A stretch of DNA of 45,534 nt from Thermogemmatispora onikobensis (GCF_001748285.1 NZ_BDGT01000059.1:1-45534); one strand, 5' to 3'; positions 25,064-33,840 are shown, counted from the stretch's first letter. Numbers and translations are program-made. Notes: generated by a model not told the origin, from the letters alone.

Positions 25064-25801
25064 TCAGGGCAGGGTTTCGACGCCGTAGTGCATCCCGGCG
25101 GGCAAGTGGACCACTTCGCCGCCAGGCAACCGTCCAGTCCAGAAGGGTCCCCGCAAGCGGGCCTGACGCACCAGGGGCGCCGGAGGAATATTGTAGAGGG
25201 TGAAGCTGCGGAGCGTAGAGAGCATGGCGTCCGGCAAATCGGCGGCGTTCAAAAAGAAGTCGACGACCTGCTCTTGCTCCTGCGGCTCCGACGTGAGCAG
25301 GTGCAGTGGCTGCCAGTCAAGGCGGGCCTTGCTGTTAAACTTGCCCAGGCGGATATAGCGCGGCAGGGCAGGCGCGGCCTCCCCAGGCAGGAGCGCGTAG
25401 AAGCGTGCCCGGCTCTCGGCGGCCAGCAGACGGATCTTGCCAGCCTGGGGAAAGTTCATGGCCCGCGCTTTGCGGCTGCGCTCCAGGGCAATGGCGTTCT
25501 GATCAAAACGGAAGTAGTAGCTATCCGACTGGGCGTTGAACTGGCTAAAGGCGAAGCGCAGACGACCGGGCAGAAAGGTCGCCGGCGTCACGTAGCGACC
25601 CTGGCGATTCAGCGGCAGCAGATCCTGCTTATAGCGTGGCGGACCATCCCAGTTGTAGGGAGACACACACCAGCCCAGGGCATAGGTCAGGGCATAGTTG
25701 CCGATCACTGGTTCGGTCTCGTAGAGCAGGCCCACCTCGCGGCTGGCAAAAAAGGTATGCTCCAGCAGGGTCAGGTCAACCTGATAGATGGCAAGCGTCA
25801 T
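25064..25801 (-). CDS. csc1: Csc1 (Cas5d) of type I-D Cascade
   Basis: 245 aa from an ATG at 25801 that has AGGAGG at six bases; the frame is open 38 codons further upstream but without such a site. MTLAIYQVDLTLLEHTFFAS followed by EVGLLYETEPVIGNYALTYALG is the usual Csc1 start. The RAMP fold caps the crRNA 5' end in the I-D effector. It lies between csc2 and cas3. Confidence 0.93.
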   Translation of the reverse strand: MTLAIYQVDLTLLEHTFFASREVGLLYETEPVIGNYALTYALGWCVSPYNWDGPPRYKQDLLPLNRQGRYVTPATFLPGRLRFAFSQFNAQSDSYYFRFDQNAIALERSRKARAMNFPQAGKIRLLAAESRARFYALLPGEAAPALPRYIRLGKFNSKARLDWQPLHLLTSEPQEQEQVVDFFLNAADLPDAMLSTLRSFTLYNIPPAPLVRQARLRGPFWTGRLPGGEVVHLPAGMHYGVETLP

Positions 25802-25916
25802 AGCAATCCTCCTGGCAGGAAGAGGGGAGCAGTGATGTGACCACCCTGGTCCCACGGCCTGCGCGTCTCTGGCTGGACCGCTGGCGGCCCCCTCTGCCCC
25901 TCTTCGCCCACGCACT

Positions 25917-26930
25917 TTACGGGAGATCTTTGTAGCTCGCCGTGACCTCCTCCAGCAGGCCCTTCAACCGCTCCGGCTCGCGATAGAGCATCAGGGTCTC
26001 CTCCAGCAGGCGGCCCAGGGCTTCACCGCGCACGACCAACGGCGGGCGCCCAACCAGGTCGCGCAAGAGCGTATCGGTTGCCTGCTGGACGCAGCGTTCA
26101 ACCAGGGCATCATTGAGGGGGACATCCAATTCGTTCCCCCCTTGTGCCTCCAACAGCAGATCATAAACCTCCTGGGTCAGTTCGAGATTCGAAAAGATCT
26201 CAGTATCGCTGAATATCACTGCCGTGATCATATTGCGTACACGCCCCTGACGGCTGCTGATGGCACCGTAGCGCGTGCTGCGCAGGATATTGCCAAGCAC
26301 GTATTGGAACTCTCCCGGCGTGACATCCTTGAGCGTCTCGGTATCGAGAAAATGGGTCTCGGGCAAGACATACTCGTCTTCGTTGATGGAGGTCGAAGCC
26401 TTGCCGTCGAAGGGATTGCGCATTGTCCCGTTATCGAAGGTGGCGTTGAAGGTGCGCGTGCCGGTCACCAGGCTGGCTGGAGCCAGCGAGTAGGCGTCAT
26501 CGGTCATCACGCGGCTCTTCTGCGCGCCACCGCCGCCGGCGGCATAACCATAGACCATACAGTCGATGCACTTGCCACAAGGGGCATTGGTGTTGAGTGC
26601 GCAGGGGCGCTGCTCGCGTCCGACCGTCACCGTTCCTAGCAGACCATGCTCGCGCAGCAGCTCGCGCCCGACGCGGCGCTCGACGGCGGTCTGTTTCCGC
26701 TTGCTGATGACCACGCGCTGGATCGGTTCGCGCGTGTCCTCCCGGCGACCGGCGGTCACCAGCTCTTTTACAAGGCCCTCGCCACTGCCTTCCGTACGGA
26801 AGATTGTCTCTGACTCGGTTTTGCGGATCAGGATGACGCTGACGTAGCGGCCATGCGGAAAGTTATCGTAGTGCTCCAGCAGATACTCGCGATAGTGATT
26901 GAGCACGGTGAATGTTGAGGTGACGCTCAT
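25917..26930 (-). CDS. csc2: Csc2 (Cas7d) backbone subunit
   Basis: 337 aa, normal Csc2 length. Recognisable parts include the RAMP start NFPHGRYVSVILIRKTESE, a cysteine cluster NAPCGKCIDCMVYGYA that should bind zinc, MTDDAYSLAP, GTRTFNATFDNGTMRNPF, and GNILRSTRYGAISSRQGRV. Multiple copies form the crRNA-binding filament of the I-D effector. It lies between the small-subunit gene and csc1. Confidence 0.96.
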   Translation of the reverse strand: MSVTSTFTVLNHYREYLLEHYDNFPHGRYVSVILIRKTESETIFRTEGSGEGLVKELVTAGRREDTREPIQRVVISKRKQTAVERRVGRELLREHGLLGTVTVGREQRPCALNTNAPCGKCIDCMVYGYAAGGGGAQKSRVMTDDAYSLAPASLVTGTRTFNATFDNGTMRNPFDGKASTSINEDEYVLPETHFLDTETLKDVTPGEFQYVLGNILRSTRYGAISSRQGRVRNMITAVIFSDTEIFSNLELTQEVYDLLLEAQGGNELDVPLNDALVERCVQQATDTLLRDLVGRPPLVVRGEALGRLLEETLMLYREPERLKGLLEEVTASYKDLP

Positions 26931-27054
26931 GGACGAATACCATCCTTTCTTCGGTGATGGATACGCTGGGCATGTTGCTTCTCTTGCACTCTCTTCTTCT
27001 GAGCAAGCTGCGACCTCGAGGCGGCGTGGCCTTGCTCACGCAGCGCAGCCTGGG

Positions 27055-27567
27055 CTAATCCAAGGCTGGACCGGCCTCTGCTGGTTCCCCTGCCTCCTCT
27101 GCTTCCTCTGTCTCAAGCTGGGCAAGCGCCTCCTCCGGTGATGCGGCCTGCTTTTTCTCCAGCAAGACGCGGGCCAGCTCCTGGCGCACGTAGACCAGGT
27201 AGGCGCTGCGCAGCGAGCGCTCGCGCTGGAGCAGTTTCCCTACATGGTTGCCAAGGGCCTGCTGGAGCACTTTCTCAAAAAACAGGTCGACGTACTCATA
27301 GATCGCTGCCTCCGAGACCCAGCCGCGAATGCGCTGGAGGTGGTCGAAGATCAGGCCCTTGCTGCTATCTCGGGCAAACTCCAGCTCCTTCGGATAGCGT
27401 CCCAGTTCAGCCAGAATGATGTCTAGGGGCTTCAGGAGGGAATTGCGCTTGAATGAGCGGCCTCGAATGGCTTGCCTGGCCGCGTAGACGGCCACCTCTT
27501 TGAGCGCCTGGGCCAGCAGATCCTCTCTGGCCTGGTGAGGGCTTGCCTGGGAAGGTGTGGACGTCAC
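27055..27567 (-). CDS. cas11d: Probable separate Cas11d small subunit
   Basis: 170 aa from a GTG at 27567 with AGGAGG six bases upstream; an upstream start at 27627 would overlap the cas10d stop. It is all-helical by composition: ALKEVAVYAARQAIRGRSFKRN, LKPLDIILAELGRY, IYEYVDLFFEKVLQQALG, RSLRSAYLVYVRQELARVLL, then an acidic Glu/Ala tail. In characterised I-D systems the small subunit is made by internal initiation inside cas10d. Position (cas10d-X-csc2), size and helical pattern fit that subunit encoded as its own gene. The assignment is from recalled resemblance to Cas10d C-termini and is not tested by search. Confidence 0.65.
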   Translation of the reverse strand: MTSTPSQASPHQAREDLLAQALKEVAVYAARQAIRGRSFKRNSLLKPLDIILAELGRYPKELEFARDSSKGLIFDHLQRIRGWVSEAAIYEYVDLFFEKVLQQALGNHVGKLLQRERSLRSAYLVYVRQELARVLLEKKQAASPEEALAQLETEEAEEAGEPAEAGPALD

Positions 27568-27626
27568 AATGAACCTCCTCTTCTGATCTGAGCTGCGAAC
27601 AGGTGACAGACAGATAGATGGACGCA

Positions 27627-30353
27627 CTAGCTGATCGCCTCCGCTGCCCCGAGCAGCTGCTCCAGCAGCGGGGCGACCTGGTAACTGAGCGTTAAAGGAT
27701 TCTGGCGCTGCTTGCCGGCTTTCTCCTCGATCAGGCGATCCACCTCATGGTACAGCGCCAGTGGGTCCTGGGCTGCTGCGGTGACCAGGTCATAGAGGAC
27801 TTTCACGGTCGACAGGGTGTCCGGCTGCAGCTTATGGGCCAGCTGATGCAGGAGGGCCAGGCGCCGGCAGAGGGCCCGCACCTGGGGACGGGTCAGTACC
27901 TGCTCGGGTAGTAACCAGACAAGCGCCTGGGGTATCCCTTCAGCCATGAAGGCCACTGGCTCGGACCCGATCATTTCCTGCTCCAGATTGAGCAGTGGCG
28001 TTGGCAGGCGCGAGAGCAGGACGCGGCAGTCAAACCAGGCCGCCAGCACGAGGGCTTTCTCCAGCGCGACCAGGTATTGGCGACCGTAGCCCTGCTGGTT
28101 GATGGTCAACGGCAGGACAGGCGTAGGGCCGAGTGCCTCCGCATAGCGCGGAAGGATCAGTCCTTGATGCAGGTCCATCCGACAGTGCAATTTGTAGAGG
28201 ACCTGACCAGCAGCCAGCCGTTGCCACTGCTCCTCGTCGCGCGTCTCCGGGTCGATCGCCACCGTGTCTTCTCCGATGAGACTCTCGACTGTCTGCCACC
28301 AGGCGCGCAGCAGCGGCTCGGGAAAGAAGCTGTAGGGGAACAGGTGGAGATAGAAGGTTTGCAGCTCGCTGCCCTGCTTGTCGCGATGTGAGGGCCAGGC
28401 CAGCTTTTCTAGCAAGAACTGCGTGCGGCAGATGGGACAGATGTTGCGCTTCGGCTCGCGTGGACTGCCGCCCTCCAGTCGGTTCGAGAATTGCTGCACG
28501 CCAATGCTCGGCGGCACCTGCAGCGCCATCCACTCCTCGGCAGGCAAGGGACTGCTGCAATAGCTGCACTGCCGATCGGTATAGCGCGGATCTGCATAGT
28601 GACGCAGGTTCGCCCGAAAGTCGACCGGCTGCTGCCGCTCCCCGCTGCTCAGATCCCAGAAGCTGAGATGGCGATCCAGATAGTCAAGGATTGCCTCCTC
28701 TTGGGGACTGCTCGTTGAGAGCGCCTGCAAGTCGTCTCCCGCAACTGTCAGCGGTGACGTGCTGGCATCTCCAGCCTCGGCTGCGTTGCTGCCCATTGCT
28801 GAACCCTGCTGGTTGTTGCTGTCGGCAGCGGCGGACTGGGGCGAGGGAGACGCTCTATTCCCCCGTTTACCGCCACGGCCAGTGCGTTGGGGAGCGGCTC
28901 GCTGTGCCTGCTCTTCCAGACGGGCAAGATCGGCCAGGGCGGCGGCTTCCATCTCGAGAAGCGGGGTTGTGGGCAGATCACGGGCCATAACGTAGCCACG
29001 CCGATAGGAGTTGATCAGGGCATAAAGCGGCTGTCGCTCCTCGGGCACCCCAAAGAGACGCGCCACTCGCTGCCAGGCATCCTCGTGCAGGCGCTTCAGT
29101 TCCTCGCCCCGGTGGGCATCGAGGAAGTTCCGGTAGGCCATGAGAAACTCGCCCCGCTGGAGCGCCTCGGGATCAGTGGGCAGCAGCTGCTGCTCCGCCA
29201 GCAGTGCCTGACACTGGGCCCGCAGAGCTGGATCAGCTGCCGCTTGCGGCGAGTTGAGGAAGGTCTCCAGGTCCTGGCGCGCCGCTGTCTCCCGCTCCTG
29301 GCGCCACTCATCGCGGTACTGCTTGCGCCTGACCACGTTGGTGATGCAGCCAAAGATCTGCTCGATGGGTGCGCCGCTCTGGAGGGCCGCCTCGTCGACG
29401 CTGATCCCGGAGGGCCGCGCCTTGATGAACTCCGTCAGCCCTTGCTGCTGCATCTTCGCCAGTCTGTTGACCACCCGCCGGGCCAGCTCGCGCTGCCACT
29501 CGCGCGTCCATTCAAAACGCATACTCCGGTCGAGCAGATAGTCGATGCCTTCGGCATGGAGGAGCAGGGGAATGCAGTGGTGTTCCCCGTAGTGTTCCTT
29601 CAGCATTTCGGCGACCTGGTTATGGATCGTGTTCGAGAGCAGGCCGCGCAGTTCGGCCAGGCGGTGGCCGATGAAGCGGTACCGCTGCCGCGCCCCGCTG
29701 AGATGGAGTCCCTCATTCAGGCGCTCAAGCGCCTTCTGATGAATATGTCGTTCATGACGGCTGGCCTGGTCCGAGCTGTGAGACAGGTCCAGCACGTCCG
29801 CGGTGCGCAGCAGCGCTCGGAGCGGCCCTTCAAGACGCGATCGAGGAAGACGGCACTGCTGCAAAAAAGAGAGGGAAAACTGAGAGATCTGGATTGCCTG
29901 ATCCTGCTGGCTGTCGACCAGAAATTTGATGTCGCGCAGATACTCCTGCCACTCGGGGAAGAAATGATCTGCCTGGAGGGCTGCTAGCTCGCTGGCCAGA
30001 TGCTCCAGGGTGGCCGCGTTGGCATAGCGGACAGCCTTGCCGCTGCTATCCTGGCCATAGGCAGGCAGCTTGTTAATGTCATGGACGGTTATGGCCAGGA
30101 GCAGACAGCGCAGCTCGGTGGCCTCCAGTTGAAAGAGGGGCCGCAGCCGCTCGATGATCGCCGCGCCATTGAGCACGTGCTGCCAGAGGCTTTCCCCTTG
30201 CTTGCTGCCCGTCTGAATGATCTCCTGGTAGCGCCGCAGCCCTTCGTCGGCAATCTGTTGCAGATACTGCTGAAAGACCTGGTCCGGGTCATCGCTCCTG
30301 TAGGTCAGTCCCAGGGCAAGCCAGGGCGAGGACTCCTCAGAGGCCGGGGCCAT
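27627..30353 (-). CDS. cas10d: Cas10d (Csc3) large subunit with HD nuclease
   Basis: About 908 aa from the ATG at 30353; a TTG at 30359 is also in frame and AAAGGAG lies upstream. The N-terminal HD domain shows HVLNGA (~61) and ITVHDINKL (His93-Asp94), the nuclease that cuts target DNA in type I-D. A zinc finger follows in the middle: CSYCSSPL…NICPICRTQF. No GGDD palm motif was seen, as expected for Cas10d. The C-terminus (LYHEVDRLIEEKAGKQRQN) is short, consistent with the small-subunit part being a separate gene downstream. It is first gene of the operon. Confidence 0.94.
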   Translation of the reverse strand: MAPASEESSPWLALGLTYRSDDPDQVFQQYLQQIADEGLRRYQEIIQTGSKQGESLWQHVLNGAAIIERLRPLFQLEATELRCLLLAITVHDINKLPAYGQDSSGKAVRYANAATLEHLASELAALQADHFFPEWQEYLRDIKFLVDSQQDQAIQISQFSLSFLQQCRLPRSRLEGPLRALLRTADVLDLSHSSDQASRHERHIHQKALERLNEGLHLSGARQRYRFIGHRLAELRGLLSNTIHNQVAEMLKEHYGEHHCIPLLLHAEGIDYLLDRSMRFEWTREWQRELARRVVNRLAKMQQQGLTEFIKARPSGISVDEAALQSGAPIEQIFGCITNVVRRKQYRDEWRQERETAARQDLETFLNSPQAAADPALRAQCQALLAEQQLLPTDPEALQRGEFLMAYRNFLDAHRGEELKRLHEDAWQRVARLFGVPEERQPLYALINSYRRGYVMARDLPTTPLLEMEAAALADLARLEEQAQRAAPQRTGRGGKRGNRASPSPQSAAADSNNQQGSAMGSNAAEAGDASTSPLTVAGDDLQALSTSSPQEEAILDYLDRHLSFWDLSSGERQQPVDFRANLRHYADPRYTDRQCSYCSSPLPAEEWMALQVPPSIGVQQFSNRLEGGSPREPKRNICPICRTQFLLEKLAWPSHRDKQGSELQTFYLHLFPYSFFPEPLLRAWWQTVESLIGEDTVAIDPETRDEEQWQRLAAGQVLYKLHCRMDLHQGLILPRYAEALGPTPVLPLTINQQGYGRQYLVALEKALVLAAWFDCRVLLSRLPTPLLNLEQEMIGSEPVAFMAEGIPQALVWLLPEQVLTRPQVRALCRRLALLHQLAHKLQPDTLSTVKVLYDLVTAAAQDPLALYHEVDRLIEEKAGKQRQNPLTLSYQVAPLLEQLLGAAEAIS

Positions 30354-30384
30354 GCGCAATCATCTCCTTTCGTTCGGTTCCAAT

Positions 30385-30422
30385 TTTTCAATCCCTCAGC
30401 GGGCGAGAGCGGCGTTCCGAAC
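30385..30422 (-). repeat. Solo CRISPR repeat in the cas operon leader
   Basis: One repeat-like unit with no spacer-repeat partner. On the minus strand it starts GTTCGGAACGCCGC and ends GCTGAGGGATTGAAAA, in the same direction as cas10d. It ends 31 bases before the cas10d ATG, so it should be in the operon's 5' UTR if transcription starts at or upstream of it. The 3' part matches array A and C repeats closely. Confidence 0.85.
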
Positions 30423-30435
30423 AGGTGATATTATG

Positions 30436-30472
30436 GCTGATTGATACGACAACATTCGTCGTATCAATCAGC
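30436..30472. promoter_or_regulatory. Perfect 15 bp inverted repeat upstream of cas10d
   Basis: GCTGATTGATACGAC (30436-30450), a 7 bp centre, and GTCGTATCAATCAGC (30458-30472). It sits between the WYL gene stop and cas10d. A CATAAT-like -10 (minus strand) lies just inside it, so a bound repressor would block the cas promoter. The WYL regulator next door is the obvious candidate. It could instead act as an RNA hairpin; no T-run follows. Confidence 0.7.
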
Positions 30473-30545
30473 GGTGGGATGACAGAGAGGATGGAAAACA
30501 AAGAACAAAGAGCTGACGCAGGCATGAGCGCGCTGGTCACCATCC

Positions 30546-31682
30546 TTATCGCTCCTCCTCCGGCGCCTGCATGCTGAGGCCATAGAGCCGTCCCATCTTG
30601 CTGACGACGCTGCGCATTTCCTCTCGCAACGACGCTGGCTCGACCAGCTCCGCTCTCTCCCCGTAGCGTAAGAGCTGGTGGATCACCCGCCACTCATTGT
30701 AGGCCGTCGCCCGAATGAGGATCCACCGCTCCTCTTGCCCTCGCTCGTTCATGCGCACCTCCTCTCGCTCAACCACTTGCGACAACCAGCGCTGACTGAG
30801 GCCGGGCTCAGCGATCCTCGCGTCCAGCCAGAAGCGAAAGGTCAGCACCTGGCGGGGCCGTGTCCTCCCAGTGAGCTGCGGCTCAATCTGCAGCGACTGC
30901 TCCTGAATGCGGTCGATGCGGAACTCCAGAAATTGCCCGCGCTCGGGGTGATACGCCACCAGGTAGAAATGGCCCTCCATATGGATCACGTAGGCGGGAT
31001 CAAGATGCTGATGGGTGATCTCTTTTCCCGAAAGAGGCCGGTAGGTAAAGCGGATGTGCTGGCGCTGCTTTATCGCTCGCGCGATCTTCCTGATCAGCTC
31101 TCGGTAGGGCAGATAGTCCATCACAGGCGCCACATTAAAGTAGACGTAGGGGGTGCGGGCCCACCGTTCAAAGCGCTGCTGCTGCCGCGGTGGCAGTTGC
31201 CGGGCGAGCCGCTCGATGAGCGCCTGCACCTCATCTGCAAACGGATGGCGCGGCTGTGGCTGTGGCAGCGCTTGCGTCGGGTCGGGAGGGGCCAGCCGAT
31301 AGGGGTCCGTGAACATCGAGGCCAGGAAGGCCAGACATTCTACCTCTGTATCTGACAGGGACCAGTGAGGGACGAGGCCCTGATCGTCCTCGAGGACATA
31401 GCGCGCCGGTTGCCTTCCACGCCGCTCCCGAACCAGCACCACGCCAATCTCCTCCAGGATCGCCAGATCTCGCTCGAGCGTGCGATGGGCCCGGCGGAGT
31501 CGGGCATCATCTGTGGCCTCCTCCCGATCGATGCCGTAGTGCAGCCCCAGGCTCTCGAAAATCTGCTTGCGGGTGCAAGGCCCTTGTCGCAGCAGTGCCA
31601 GCAAGCGCAAAAGCCGCTCGAGCCGGAGGACGGCAAGCCTTTCCTCTGAGGAAAAAGGTTCAGCGCGTTGGAAACCGGCCAT
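30546..31682 (-). CDS. WYL-domain transcriptional regulator of the cas locus
   Basis: About 378 aa from an ATG at 31682; in-frame ATGs at 31700 and further upstream are alternatives and no ribosome binding site decides. An N-terminal winged helix (LERLLRLLALLRQGPCTRKQI…RRAHRTLERDLAILEEIG) is followed by a WYL domain (YLVAYHPERGQFLEFRIDRIQ) and a C-terminal WCX-like part. WYL proteins sense ligands or nucleic acids; a WYL protein (Sll7009) represses the type I-D locus of Synechocystis 6803. Here it precedes cas10d on the same strand with a palindrome between them, and diverges from array D. Confidence 0.88.
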   Translation of the reverse strand: MAGFQRAEPFSSEERLAVLRLERLLRLLALLRQGPCTRKQIFESLGLHYGIDREEATDDARLRRAHRTLERDLAILEEIGVVLVRERRGRQPARYVLEDDQGLVPHWSLSDTEVECLAFLASMFTDPYRLAPPDPTQALPQPQPRHPFADEVQALIERLARQLPPRQQQRFERWARTPYVYFNVAPVMDYLPYRELIRKIARAIKQRQHIRFTYRPLSGKEITHQHLDPAYVIHMEGHFYLVAYHPERGQFLEFRIDRIQEQSLQIEPQLTGRTRPRQVLTFRFWLDARIAEPGLSQRWLSQVVEREEVRMNERGQEERWILIRATAYNEWRVIHQLLRYGERAELVEPASLREEMRSVVSKMGRLYGLSMQAPEEER

Positions 31683-31779
31683 GCACTGCTTTCCCTCCAT
31701 CAATGCAAGAGAGATGCCTTTTACCATAGAGTCTTGAGCGCCCGCTGTCAAGGTCCAGGCACCTCTGCTGTCGGGAAAA

Positions 31780-31990
31780 ATATGCTGCTGTTGCCGCTGC
31801 TGCCGTTCGCTTTGAGCATCTCGGCTCCCGGCTTCCCACGCAGCGATGCTCGAAGGGCTTCCCAGGCCGTCGGAAGGCCAGAGTGGCTGGCATCATGACC
31901 GTACAAATGCGGTCAGTAGTGACCGCTTTTTTGGGATGCTCGAAACCGCTTGACGGAAGTCGCTCCTGATGCTACGCTAAAGGGGGTGCT
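31780..31990 (+). promoter_or_regulatory. Leader D: promoter of array D
   Basis: Plus strand: -35 TTGACG (31950-31955), 17 bp, -10 TACGCT (31973-31978), 12 bases before the first repeat. Inverted repeat GCGGTCA-gtag-TGACCGC (31909-31926) is followed by TTTTTT. TTTGAGCATC/GATGCTCGAA hairpin arms lie near 31814-31856. Same family as the other leaders, with the WYL gene in place of the coiled-coil gene. Confidence 0.8.
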
Positions 31991-32698
31991 GTCAGAAAGC
32001 AGGACAAGCCCGATGTGGGATTGAAACTTCATCTGTATTGAGGAGGATCTCATGACTCACCGTCCGTCAGAAAGCAGGACAAGCCCGATGTGGGATTGAA
32101 ACCGCTATCGGGTCTTGGCTCTGCCCACCACCCTCGACGGGGTCAGAAAGCAGGACAAGCCCGATGTGGGATTGAAACTGACCAGTTTCGTAGATCGATG
32201 ACCACAGCACCGCAGGGTCAGAAAGCAGGACAAGCCCGATGTGGGATTGAAACTCAGCAGCGGCTGCTCGCTGACAACCGAGCCAGGTCAGAAAGCAGGA
32301 CAAGCCCGATGTGGGATTGAAACGTCGAGAGAGAGGGCGGGCTACGGCTCCGCCCCAAGACCGTCAGAAAGCAGGACAAGCCCGATGTGGGATTGAAACG
32401 ATGAGTACGTAACCGTGGCGCTCTACGAGCGCCGTGGCGTCAGAAAGCAGGACAAGCCCGATGTGGGATTGAAACTAAGAGGAATTTTTGATAAATAGTC
32501 GTAATATTCTGGTCAGAAAGCAGGACAAGCCCGATGTGGGATTGAAACCTTCCGACATGACTACTGATGGGAAGAGCGTAATGCGAAGTCAGAAAGCAGG
32601 ACAAGCCTGATGTGGGATTGAAACCTTGCAAGATGCGGAGCCTGATCCTGAAAGGGAGCGCGTCAGAAAGCAGGACAAGCCCGATGTGGGATTGAGAG
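31991..32698 (+). CRISPR. CRISPR array D, 10 repeats plus a truncated one
   Basis: Ten 37 bp repeats start at 31991, 32066, 32142, 32217, 32287, 32363, 32439, 32512, 32588 and 32662, rightward, with 33-41 bp spacers. Repeats begin GTCAGAAAGCAGGAC and end GATGTGGGATTGAAAC. Repeat 9 has one substitution (CCTGATG) and repeat 10 is eroded (TTGAGAGG). A truncated eleventh copy of the 5' part lies at 32759-32780. Confidence 0.97.
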
Positions 32699-32728
32699 GG
32701 ATTAGAAGGGGTTGAAGACGAGAGAAAG

Positions 32729-32902
32729 ATGGTGATGGACCGTCTGGACCTGCAAGCAATCAGAAAGCAGGACAAGCCTGTCAACTTCCCTCACATCGGA
32801 GTCCCCCACCGGCGGACCTCTGGTTTCGTCGAATGCAAGTACTCCGTTCAGCATGCGCAAGACGGAGTAGAAGACTGGATGGAGTTTTTGACGCGGCTCT
32901 GA
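32729..32902 (+). pseudogene. Short ORF crossing the truncated last repeat
   Basis: 57 codons from ATG 32729: MVMDRLDLQAIRKQDKPVN, then HIGVPHRRTSGFVECKYS and DGVEDWMEFLTRL. The middle is encoded by the truncated repeat at 32759-32780. The second half has natural-looking codon use and composition and may be the 3' end of a gene into which array DNA was joined. No family recognised. Confidence 0.3.
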
Positions 32903-33128
32903 CTTCCTTTCCTACATCATTAGAAGAAGCTCCCCGGCTCGACCAGCAGCCTTCCACATGGCGCCGCTCCTCAGAAGGAAGAGGCTACTCCCCATAAGGC
33001 AACCCAGCTGTGCCACAGGCGCCCTGCGCAGGAAAAATCTCACTCCCTCCACGAGGGAACCTCTCATCGACCAAAAGCAAAATCACGTCTTGCCTGCTTC
33101 CTCCCACCCTCAACCTGCTCCTCCTGCC
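32903..33128. other. Intergenic, nothing recognised
   Basis: Between array D remnants and the tetR stop. No hairpin, promoter or credible gene seen. Confidence 0.4.
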
Positions 33129-33761
33129 TCAGTTCCCAGATTCCTGCTTTGCCTGCCTTCCCTGCGAAACAAGCTGCTCCGGGGCTACACCCAAAACCGC
33201 AAAGATCGCTGGCAGCGTGAGCTTGCGCACCAGTTGCCCCATCTCCTCCGGCGTGTTCTGGCCTGGATGCTCAAGCCACCAGGTGATCGCCGTGTAGAGA
33301 GTCCCGCTGACATAACTGGCCAGCAGGCTGGTAGGAACTGCCGGCTCTCCAACAAGAGCCAGCAGCGGCCTCAGAAGAAAATGCTCTACCTGGCTCGTGA
33401 GGTAGGCCATGAGACGATGCCTGGCCAACGCCGCCCCCCTCTCGCTGAGAAGCACCTCATAGAGATGGCGATAACGCTCGACATGACGGAAAATCTGCTC
33501 ATTGAGCACCGGCCTCTCCTGCAGGAAATCCGCAGGACGCAGCGGCTCCAACTGCCGGGCCAGATCCTCCTGCAAACGCTGAATGGTTGCCAGGAGCAGC
33601 TGCTCCTTATCCCGATAGTGCAAATAGAATGTTGCGCGCCCCACATTAGCACGGTCTGTAATCTGCTGGATAGTAATACTCTCATAGTTGCGCTCCTCGA
33701 TCAGCTCCAGCAAAGCACGCTCCAGTAGCTGGCGAGTACGCTGAACACGTCGATCCTCCAT
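33129..33761 (-). CDS. TetR-family regulator, divergent from the P450
   Basis: 210 aa from an ATG at 33761 with AAGGAGG upstream; the frame extends to 33806 but through an operator. The N-terminal HTH is canonical: RTRQLLERALLELIEERNYESITIQQITDRANVGRATFYLHYRDKEQL shortened to its key parts SITIQQITDRANVG and TFYLHYRDKE. The C-terminal ligand domain resembles the TetR_C_8-type helices of small multidrug or lipid sensors. Two palindromes in the divergent intergenic region are likely its operators, so it probably represses the P450 and itself until a substrate-like ligand binds. Confidence 0.92.
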   Translation of the reverse strand: MEDRRVQRTRQLLERALLELIEERNYESITIQQITDRANVGRATFYLHYRDKEQLLLATIQRLQEDLARQLEPLRPADFLQERPVLNEQIFRHVERYRHLYEVLLSERGAALARHRLMAYLTSQVEHFLLRPLLALVGEPAVPTSLLASYVSGTLYTAITWWLEHPGQNTPEEMGQLVRKLTLPAIFAVLGVAPEQLVSQGRQAKQESGN

Positions 33762-33799
33762 ACGCTCCCCTCCTTGATCTAAATCACTGTCTACTAATA

Positions 33800-33812
33800 G
33801 ACACAATGTGTC
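33800..33812. promoter_or_regulatory. Operator 1 near tetR start
   Basis: GACACA-a-TGTGTC inverted repeat 39 bp upstream of the tetR ATG. Its half-sites resemble those at 33877-33891. Confidence 0.6.
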
Positions 33813-33840
33813 CAGGATCTCTATCTTCCCGCTCTCCCTC

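Noticed and set aside
28887-29987. Long plus-strand frame opposite cas10d
   Set aside because: Shadow of cas10d in GC-rich DNA, with no start signals.
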